From CAWANP01 sp963783445 (lineage in GTDB: Bacteria; Chloroflexota; Anaerolineae; JAAYZQ01): a stretch of 64,000 nt of DNA. The stretch covers positions 62,001 to 126,000 of the forward strand of contig CAWANP010000004.1 in assembly GCA_963783445.1 (NCBI GenBank), written 5' to 3'. The stretch's first letter is position 1. Each line of letters starts with the position of its first letter. A program made the translations under genes and the position numbers. A model generated the notes under the pieces. It saw only the letters and a list, made by a program, of their open reading frames with translations. It searched no databases and had not been told where the DNA came from. This document shows, piece after piece, positions 58,020 through 64,000 of the stretch.

Positions 58020-61000
58020 CTACCAGGTCCCTGCGCTGGGTTGGTAGCCTCTCGTCACCAGCGGCAGGTACAAGCCGTAGGGCTCAATGGTGAAGGACCA
58101 GGGGCTGGCGTAGGCGCCCGCGTGTCCGGCGGCATCGTAAGCGGCCACCGTCCACTCATAAGAGCCATGGGTTAGCAGCCCCGGGGTATGCTGGGTCGCG
58201 TCACCGACGTCCACCACGATGCCGTCCAGATCCAGCAGGTAGCCAGCCACGCCCTGGCTGGGACTGGCCGGGCTGGGGCTTGCTTGCCAGATCAGTACCG
58301 GCGTCCTGTCCGTCGTGCGGGCCCCATTCATAGGGCTGATCAGGGTGGGCGGTGCCAGGGCTGTGGGCGTGTCTACAGCAAAGGACCAGGCGCTGGCATA
58401 TGCGCTGGTCTTGCCGCTGTCGTCATAGGCGGCCACCCGCCAGTCGTAAGATCGGTAGTCCAGCAGGCCCGTGGTGTACTGGGTCACGTCACCGACGTCC
58501 ACCACCGTGCTGTCCAAGTCCAACAGGTAGCCGGCTACGCCCGGGCTGGGGCTGGCCTGCCAGATCAGCTTTGGCGTCCTGCTCGTCGTATGCGCCCCGT
58601 CGACCGGGCTGATCAGGGTGGGCGGCGCCAGAGTTGTGGCGCGGTCCACCGTAAAGGACCAGGCGCTGGTATAGGCGCTGGTGTTGCCCGCGGCATCATA
58701 GGCGGCCACCCGCCAGTCAAAAGACTCGTGGGCCAAGCGGTTCATAGTACGCCCGGTCACATTGCCCACGTCCACGATCGTGCCATCAAAATCCAGCAGG
58801 TAGCCGGCCACGTCCGGGCTGGTACTGGCCTGCCAGATCAATGCCGGTGTCCTGTCGGTCGTGTGCGCCCCATCTAGCGGCTTGACCAGGGCCGGCAAGC
58901 CGGGGGCGGTGGTGTCCACGGTAAACGACCAGATACTGGCGTAGGCGCTGGTATGGCCCACGGCGTCATAGGCGGCCACCGTCCAGGTGTAGGCGCCCTC
59001 GGCCAGGAGTTGGGTGTTATATTGGGTCACGCTTCCCACATCCAATACCACGCCGTTGAAATTCACCAAGTAGCCCGCCACGTCAGGGCTGGGGCTGGCG
59101 CTCCACGTCAGGCTCGGTATGGTGTCGCTGGTTATGGCGCCGTCTGCCGGTGCAAGCAAGGTCGGCGGCAGCGGGGGCTCGGCGTCAATGGCACTGGATG
59201 CGACGGACACATTGTTCTGCGTGAACAGGTCGGCCGAGGTCGTGGTGATGCTGGCCCGGTTCGTCAGGCGAGAGGTACCGCGCAGATCTGGATGAACCAC
59301 GCCGGTAATGGTGATGGCGCCGCCCTCGTCTGCGCCCAAGTCCTGTACCTGCCAGACATAGGGGGTGCTGCCGGTCGCCGTGACGGCCGCTCCGCTGTGT
59401 GCATAGCTGACATTCGTGAGCGTTAGGGGTACGACATCGGTGATGAACACGCCCGTCGCTGTCTCCTGCCCGCTGTTGCTAAAGGACAGGGTGTAGGTGA
59501 GGGTCTGTCCGGGGGCAGCCACACCGGGTGTGACCGTCTTGTGGATGCCCAGGTCCGGGAAAGACGTGGTGACCGTGGCCACGTTGTCGTCGGTGTAGGG
59601 CTCGCCCGGCATCGCATTGGCTTCCACCCGATTGGTCAGACCGGCAGGGTCCAGATCGCCACCGTCCAGGCGCAGCGTCAGTGTGATGGCCTGGTAGGTG
59701 CAGGTGTCCACGTCGCCAAGGTTCCAGACGATCTGGTCTCCGGAAGGCGCCATCGTCCCGCCGCCGCTATCGGCCACGTACTCGGTTCCCGCCGGCAGCG
59801 TATCGGTCATGAGGACGCCTGCCGCCGTCTGGCCGCCGATGTTGGTGTAGCGAATGAGGTACCGAAAATCCTGGCCTGGCTTGAGGGGATCGAGCAGCTC
59901 TTTCTCCAGCCACAGGTCGGCCGGCCCGCGCGTGGCCGCGTTCTGCAGCGTCAGGTAGGCGCGCAGCGGCTCCCGGTTCTCATCGGTCAGGCTGAACCAA
60001 TAGGCGTGGTCGTTCGGCGTGTAGTCACCGCCGGCAAAGTCCAGGTTCCAGGTGGTCAGGGGGCCCATCCAGGGCGTTCCATCGCGTCGCTGCCAGTCGC
60101 AGCGGGCCTTGTGGTAGGCGCGCGCCAGATAGTGGGCCTGGTCGATCTCGGAGACCTTCATCCAGTTGTAGCGGGCGCCCAGATCGCGGGCCGTGTCGCG
60201 CAGCCAGCCGGTCTCGGCGCCGAACATGTCCTTGGCCCCGTCGCCGTTGGCCACCATGATCTCGCGCCACGCTTCGGCCCGTTCAAAGTTCAAGCCGTTG
60301 GGGTCCGAAGCGTCGTCGGGCGCGTAGGCAAAGCCCATGGGGTTGGCGCCCAGGTAGTCAAAGTAGCTCCCAGCTCCGGGCACGTCGTAGATCTGTTGCA
60401 GGTAGCTGCGGTCGTCGACCGCCTGGGGCGGGTCGTCGCCGGTGGGGGCCAGTCCGGCCGAGATGACCCAGGCGTCGGGCGATCCGGCCTTGACCCCACC
60501 GTAGGCTGCCTGCAACAGGACCGCATAGGCGGCCGCGTCGGGCGTGTTGCCGCCCCACTCGGCGGCCAGGTTGGGCTCGTTCCAGATGACATAGCCATAG
60601 ATCTGGGGCTGGTCCGGATCGCCGGTCTGCCGCGGCCAGCGGGCGGCCACGGCCTCCAGGAACTCGCCCAGCTGGGCTGGATTGCTGGGCGGCGCGGTGG
60701 CGTCCCCAGGACCCCGAGCCCAGTCCGGGGCGCGGTAGACGCGTACCATCAGGCGCAGGTTGTGGTGCCAGGCCTGCCACACGGCCTCGTCGAGGCGGCC
60801 CCAATCGTAGTCGCCGTCCTCTGGCTCAATCCTGAACCAATCCAGATAGTAGAGCACATAGTCAAAGCCGCCGTCGCTGGCCAGGCGCATGGTCCTGTCG
60901 TCCATCCAGGAGACGGCCGTCGCGTAGCGCCGGTCGGCTTCGGGCTTGTAGGTCCAGCGGCTGAGGTTGTTGTCCGTGCTGTACTCGGCGTCGGGCGTCG

Positions 61001-61844
61001 AGATCTCGACCACGTTTTCCAGCCACTGGTCCGGCGTCCAGTCGCCGGCGACCTGGCAGCGGACGAGCAGGGGTTCCGGGGTGGGGCCATAGACATCGGG
61101 CGCCATCGTGTCCATTGTCCAGACGACGGTCTGGCCCGTCTGGGCCGTGGCAAAACCCGAGCCGGCCGGGTCATCGCTGGTGTAGGTACAGCCCGCGGGC
61201 AGCGTGTCGGTGATGCGCACGCTGCTGGCCGCCGAGCCGCCCTGGTTCTCGGCTGTGATCTCGAAGGCGATCTCGTTGCCGGCGGCGATGGGATCCGAGT
61301 CTGGCCACAGGTGTTTCGTGATCCGCAGATCCGGCTCCGCGGGCAGGACGTAGCGCAGGACGGAAGACTCGTTGTTGTCGCTGTCAGAGTCTTGGTCAGC
61401 CATGCTGTAGATCTGTGCCCGATGGTCACCCGGGGCGCCTACCGGGGCATCGTCGTCTACGCGCACGGTGACTGATAGCCAGCCTATCTCCCAGGCCTGC
61501 AGCTGCTGCTTGAACCAAGCCACCTCGTCCGGCCCGGGCTGGATCAGGCTAAAGCCGGGGCCGCTGCTGGAGACGTAGGTCGTGTGTTCTGGTAGAGAGC
61601 TTCTAACCATCACGTCGCTGGCATCCATACCCGAACCCTGGTTGATGACATAGATCTCGTAGGTGATCACGCTGCCGGGGGCAAAGGGGTCGGTTTCGCC
61701 AGGGGCGATGTAGAGGTTGATGGCCAGGTCGGGAGAACCATATTGCGCCGAGCCAGGGGGGGCAGCGGGCCCAGTCAGCACCACCAACCCGGCGACCAGG
61801 CCCCACAGAACCAGCAGACAGACAGCTCCGAGTGTGCGGCACAT
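58020..61844 (-). CDS. Surface protein: DUF11 x2, glycosidase-like barrel, DUF11 x2, four Fn3-like repeats
   Basis: ATG 61844 (GGAGAGA 10 nt upstream) gives 1274 residues, intact over 3.8 kb. Signal peptide ~1-35; two DUF11/CARDB-like domains (~40-155 and ~160-295, with PDLAINLYIAPGETDPFAPG and PDLRITKHLWPDSDPIAAGN); a TIM-barrel region ~305-640 with E423 in VIWNEPNLAAEW and E544 in FGAETGWLRD, the acid/base and nucleophile layout of clan GH-A; two more DUF11 domains (~650-885); and four ~91-residue Fn3-like repeats (~890-1253) with LIWQASPSPDVAGYLLD-type and WRVAAYDAAGNTSAYTSAW-type phrases. It ends YGLYLPLVTRGY. Likely secreted or wall-attached; the sugar substrate is unknown. Confidence 0.88.
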   Translation of the reverse strand: MCRTLGAVCLLVLWGLVAGLVVLTGPAAPPGSAQYGSPDLAINLYIAPGETDPFAPGSVITYEIYVINQGSGMDASDVMVRSSLPEHTTYVSSSGPGFSLIQPGPDEVAWFKQQLQAWEIGWLSVTVRVDDDAPVGAPGDHRAQIYSMADQDSDSDNNESSVLRYVLPAEPDLRITKHLWPDSDPIAAGNEIAFEITAENQGGSAASSVRITDTLPAGCTYTSDDPAGSGFATAQTGQTVVWTMDTMAPDVYGPTPEPLLVRCQVAGDWTPDQWLENVVEISTPDAEYSTDNNLSRWTYKPEADRRYATAVSWMDDRTMRLASDGGFDYVLYYLDWFRIEPEDGDYDWGRLDEAVWQAWHHNLRLMVRVYRAPDWARGPGDATAPPSNPAQLGEFLEAVAARWPRQTGDPDQPQIYGYVIWNEPNLAAEWGGNTPDAAAYAVLLQAAYGGVKAGSPDAWVISAGLAPTGDDPPQAVDDRSYLQQIYDVPGAGSYFDYLGANPMGFAYAPDDASDPNGLNFERAEAWREIMVANGDGAKDMFGAETGWLRDTARDLGARYNWMKVSEIDQAHYLARAYHKARCDWQRRDGTPWMGPLTTWNLDFAGGDYTPNDHAYWFSLTDENREPLRAYLTLQNAATRGPADLWLEKELLDPLKPGQDFRYLIRYTNIGGQTAAGVLMTDTLPAGTEYVADSGGGTMAPSGDQIVWNLGDVDTCTYQAITLTLRLDGGDLDPAGLTNRVEANAMPGEPYTDDNVATVTTSFPDLGIHKTVTPGVAAPGQTLTYTLSFSNSGQETATGVFITDVVPLTLTNVSYAHSGAAVTATGSTPYVWQVQDLGADEGGAITITGVVHPDLRGTSRLTNRASITTTSADLFTQNNVSVASSAIDAEPPLPPTLLAPADGAITSDTIPSLTWSASPSPDVAGYLVNFNGVVLDVGSVTQYNTQLLAEGAYTWTVAAYDAVGHTSAYASIWSFTVDTTAPGLPALVKPLDGAHTTDRTPALIWQASTSPDVAGYLLDFDGTIVDVGNVTGRTMNRLAHESFDWRVAAYDAAGNTSAYTSAWSFTVDRATTLAPPTLISPVDGAHTTSRTPKLIWQASPSPGVAGYLLDLDSTVVDVGDVTQYTTGLLDYRSYDWRVAAYDDSGKTSAYASAWSFAVDTPTALAPPTLISPMNGARTTDRTPVLIWQASPSPASPSQGVAGYLLDLDGIVVDVGDATQHTPGLLTHGSYEWTVAAYDAAGHAGAYASPWSFTIEPYGLYLPLVTRGYQPSAGTW

Positions 61845-61910
61845 TATGAATTCTCTCTCCATGTCGGGCGATGATGGTGTAGCCTGTCTGGTCTACCTTG
61901 AACCAAGCCC

Positions 61911-61939
61911 ATTCTATCTGATTCTGCTCTTTCTGTCAA
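61911..61939 (-). promoter_or_regulatory. Predicted sigma70-type promoter for the surface-protein gene
   Basis: On the - strand TTGACA (61939-61934), 17 nt, TAGAAT (61916-61911); the start codon at 61844 is about 67 nt downstream. Confidence 0.68.
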
Positions 61940-62094
61940 TTGGCCTTGCAGGTAGTCTTGGGTCAATCGCACCGTGTCACGAGGAGGGCGCAAATGCGAC
62001 CCGCTGGCAGCTCGCGACCGAGTCCAAGTTCTCCGGTCTCAAAGATCAAGGCCTTCGTGATGTGGGGCGCCATGCCGGAGGCTACCCGCCCAAA

Positions 62095-62143
62095 GAAGAA
62101 TCTCGCTCCACGACGGCTGAGCCGTGTGACAACGAGATTCTTC
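62095..62143. repeat. Inverted repeat between two - strand genes
   Basis: 11-bp arms GAAGAATCTCG (62095-62105) and CGAGATTCTTC (62133-62143) with an inner GGCTGAGCC. It lies just beyond the 3' end of the secreted-protein gene and may help end or stabilise its transcript. The rest of 61940-62195 holds nothing evident. Confidence 0.6.
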
Positions 62144-62195
62144 GCTCCCTGCGGTTGTTTAGAAAGCCGGATACTGGCTGACTGATGCTGTCGCG

Positions 62196-63116
62196 CTAGT
62201 CTGCAACTGAGTAGTAGACGACTCCCATCCCTTCCGGGCATTCATCCGAGCCGCCGTCGGGTGGCAGCCAGCCTGGCCCCCAGAAGGTGCCGTGCGCTTG
62301 GACTCTCTCCAGATCCCCTGTTCCGCTGGTAACGACCCAAGTACCCCTCCAAACGCCGGATGCATCAACGGCGCCTATGGTGTCTACCTCAAGGCCACCT
62401 GAAACGCCGTTCACCTGGGCATCTTCAAAGGTGCTCGTAGCGACAAAGAGCACGGGGGCGGCAACGGCCGGGGGTCCTGGGTCCACTATATGTTGGATCA
62501 CCAGTCCATAGTCTGCTGAGGAGCCGCTCATGAACCCGCTCCACTCCGAAACATAGGGTACTTGGGCGAAGCTCTTGCCCGGATCGCCCTCGTAGGGATC
62601 GAAGGCAATGGGTTTGATGCTCTCAAAGACCGGCGCGTAGCACCAGAGTCCGTCCACTTTTCCAGCCATCCCCTCTTCCGTAGTGACATCGGACGAAACC
62701 TCGGCCCCGCTGACATCCAGCGAGTAGAAGGATGGTGCTGCCCCATCGCCAGAGTACTCGACCACGAGGTATAACTCCCCAGCCTGACCAAAGTCGCCGG
62801 ACCAGAAGAGGTCCGCCTCTTCGTACGGATTCTTGGTGCCCTGACCGGCGGCGACCAGCTCTTCGCCGGCTTCCCAGGCGCGGACCGCATCCGAGGTCAC
62901 GATCATAAAGGTCGCCCCGCCGTCAGGATCAACGTCCATGCTGACGTCGACTGTGCCACTGCCCGGGTAGGCAAGCGTGTACCAATGCTGTGCACCGGGC
63001 TCCAACTCGGTCGTGGCTCCAGGCTCGTCGGCTGCGACCAACAGAAACGAGGCTGTTCCAAGTATCAGGACAATCAAACCTACCACCCATACTGCTTTCA
63101 TTGATTTGACTGACAT
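62196..63116 (-). CDS. Secreted protein with DUF3224-like C-terminal part
   Basis: An intact 306-residue protein. The N-terminus (MKAVWVVGLIVLILGTASFL) is a signal peptide or anchor. Residues ~40-130 look like a pre-peptidase C-terminal (PPC-like) beta-sandwich: ELEPGAQHWYTLAYPGSGTV, VDPDGGATFMIVTSDAVRAW, GELYLVVEYSGD. The remainder has VDGLWCYAPVFESIKPIAFD, LFVATSTFEDAQVNGVSGGL and GVWRGTWVVTSGTGDLERVQ, then GTFWGPGWLP, in the style of DUF3224 beta-barrels. ATG 63116 has GGAG about 13 nt upstream; Met at residue 6 could also serve. No function known. Confidence 0.75.
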   Translation of the reverse strand: MSVKSMKAVWVVGLIVLILGTASFLLVAADEPGATTELEPGAQHWYTLAYPGSGTVDVSMDVDPDGGATFMIVTSDAVRAWEAGEELVAAGQGTKNPYEEADLFWSGDFGQAGELYLVVEYSGDGAAPSFYSLDVSGAEVSSDVTTEEGMAGKVDGLWCYAPVFESIKPIAFDPYEGDPGKSFAQVPYVSEWSGFMSGSSADYGLVIQHIVDPGPPAVAAPVLFVATSTFEDAQVNGVSGGLEVDTIGAVDASGVWRGTWVVTSGTGDLERVQAHGTFWGPGWLPPDGGSDECPEGMGVVYYSVAD

Positions 63117-63457
63117 CTAATTTCATCTCCTTTCTTTGGTGGGCCCCCGATTCGGAGGCCCACCATACCCGCAGGAATCGCCCTCTGAATGCAGATCCCT
63201 GTGCCTGCCAAGACCAAAGTAGGGCTGCAATTGAGTCCGCCAAACCTCTCGCAGCCTGTCAAAGGACTGGCGCGGAGTTGCCCACGGGACCACCTCCTTT
63301 CGGGATGCACAGAGTAGACGCTGCGTACTGTTTCTGCCATAGATGCTGGGGAAGGCCGAAGGCAGATTCCCTGCAGTACAAGGAGCCCTCGGCGGCTTCA
63401 GAGAGGATGCCTTGGTTCCCGCCGGCCCAGTGAGATCAGCGAAGGACGCTCTCGAAG

Positions 63458-63476
63458 GGGGATCATCATGATCCCC
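63458..63476. repeat. Palindrome in the gap 63117-63539
   Basis: GGGGATCAT-C-ATGATCCCC, a perfect 9-bp inverted repeat, lies 64 nt beyond the stop of the rightmost - strand gene. It may be its 3' hairpin (no T-run) or an operator. The remaining 400 bp of this gap show no gene. Confidence 0.55.
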
Positions 63477-63539
63477 TTCCCAGGTGCAGGAGACGACCTC
63501 TCGTGAAGACTCTCGGAAACAGGCACATTTTCACGTCTC

Positions 63540-64000
63540 TCATGGTACCCACGAAAAGTCACAGTTCAGGATGACCCGCTCTTTCGTCTGGATGTCTTGG
63601 GCAAAGCCCACAAACTGCTCGTACTTGGCTGGGAAACAACCTTGATAGTTCGTTCGCGCGATTTCTACCATGTTCGCATCGAGCGTGACAACGGACACGT
63701 TGCGTTTTGGCTCTAGGGTCGTTCCGCTTTCTACGGTCATTCTTACCCACTGCCAGAGGCTGCCACCCTCAACGTAGTCGTAGACTAGTGTCAGACTGCG
63801 CTCCGTCTGCTCAACAACGGTAGGGTACAGGCCCACGTGAATCCCTTCCAGTGTGACTTCCCTGTCCGTGGCAGGATTGTAGGAATCGACCGTGCCAAAC
63901 GGCGTAGAAGGGTTTGCAGGAATGTAGCGGGTCAGGTTCATGTCTCGAGGCGGAGTATTTGCGCCGATCGGTTCCTGCAACTGCACAAATGTGAAGCGCG
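63540..64000 (-). CDS. Uncharacterised protein, 5' end beyond the window; faint tail-tube-like pattern
   Basis: The frame is open to the right edge (RFTFVQLQEPIG...), so the N-terminus is missing. About 153 residues are visible: VDSYNPATDREVTLEGIHVG, YDYVEGGSLWQWVRMTVESG, KRNVSVVTLDANMVEIARTN, YQGCFPAKYEQFVG and a final RVILNCDFSWVP. The LWQWV...NVSVVTLDANMVEIARTNYQGCFPAKYE order faintly recalls contractile-tail tube proteins (gp19-like: W-x-W..., V-x-L-D-x-x-x-E-x-A-R-W-x-x-x-x-x-P-x-K-Y). I hold this lightly; it could be any beta-rich protein. Confidence 0.55.
   Translation of the reverse strand, partial: RFTFVQLQEPIGANTPPRDMNLTRYIPANPSTPFGTVDSYNPATDREVTLEGIHVGLYPTVVEQTERSLTLVYDYVEGGSLWQWVRMTVESGTTLEPKRNVSVVTLDANMVEIARTNYQGCFPAKYEQFVGFAQDIQTKERVILNCDFSWVP

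Noticed and set aside
59541..61475. A 644-codon open frame on the + strand
   Set aside because: It is antisense to the surface glycosidase-like gene, which has signal peptide, catalytic Glu residues and repeats; the + frame shows no domain.

Overview
The window looks like a draft-quality contig from a member of the Chloroflexota (Anaerolineae/Caldilineae-like). It is GC-rich apart from one stretch. Typical signs are solute-binding lipoproteins with VEKEVEK-type or Pro/Ala/Glu-rich linkers, secreted proteins carrying a YLPLxxR motif, DUF11/Fn3-like surface proteins, BTAD/AAA/TPR and MalT/LuxR regulators, and many short palindromic and tandem repeats. No rRNA, tRNA or CRISPR was seen. Many genes are split by single-base frameshifts, often in C/G runs. 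I annotate these as one gene with the break positions noted. Some breaks are probably sequencing errors, while other loci are genuinely decayed.

Region 1 (1-8.8 kb, + strand) is an uptake/catabolic operon: the end of a family-5 peptide-type solute-binding protein, two permeases, two creatininase-family amidohydrolases (the second missing metal ligands), a UxuB/YjmF-like SDR, an Ldh2/malate-type dehydrogenase, an unknown nuclease-like protein and a PaaI-type thioesterase. An MFS carrier with its own promoter follows (9.0-10.4 kb), then a tyrosine recombinase on the - strand with a 29-bp inverted repeat just beyond its 3' end.

Region 2 (12.5-27.2 kb, - strand) is a second, larger amide/peptide scavenging cluster. 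In transcription order it holds an M55 D-aminopeptidase, a DAP-decarboxylase-like PLP enzyme, an EamA exporter, an ABCB-type ABC exporter, an M20 carboxypeptidase, a family-5 solute-binding lipoprotein, two permeases (one with an inserted SH3-like domain), a third creatininase and two tandem M20 amidohydrolases. Near-consensus promoters stand before the M55 gene and before the lipoprotein. Neither transporter has its ATPases in the window.

Region 3 (27.3-41.2 kb) opens with two tandem arrays and then holds housekeeping and accessory genes: TrmO-like, GyrI-like effector-binding protein, AraC regulator, phosphotransferase, small HTH protein, YyaL/SPATA20-like thioredoxin-domain protein, DinB, small secreted proteins, and a large BTAD-AAA-TPR regulator.

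Region 4 (41.3-52 kb) is a recombination-scarred accessory region. A duplicated 1.34-kb segment of the YyaL gene, carrying a promoter, abuts a MNT antitoxin that has lost its N-terminus and precedes an apparently intact HEPN toxin. A third YyaL scrap lies near 48.7 kb. BTAD and SGNH remnants, a GAF-GAF histidine kinase, DinB genes, and a lower-GC block (about 46.6-51.7 kb) with a Cys-rich membrane protein, an alpha/beta hydrolase, an MDR dehydrogenase and a DUF4386 protein lie here.

Region 5 (52-64 kb) has a heavily frameshifted MalT-like LuxR regulator, an M23 peptidase, a 1274-residue glycosidase-like surface protein, a secreted DUF3224-like protein and a gene cut by the right edge.
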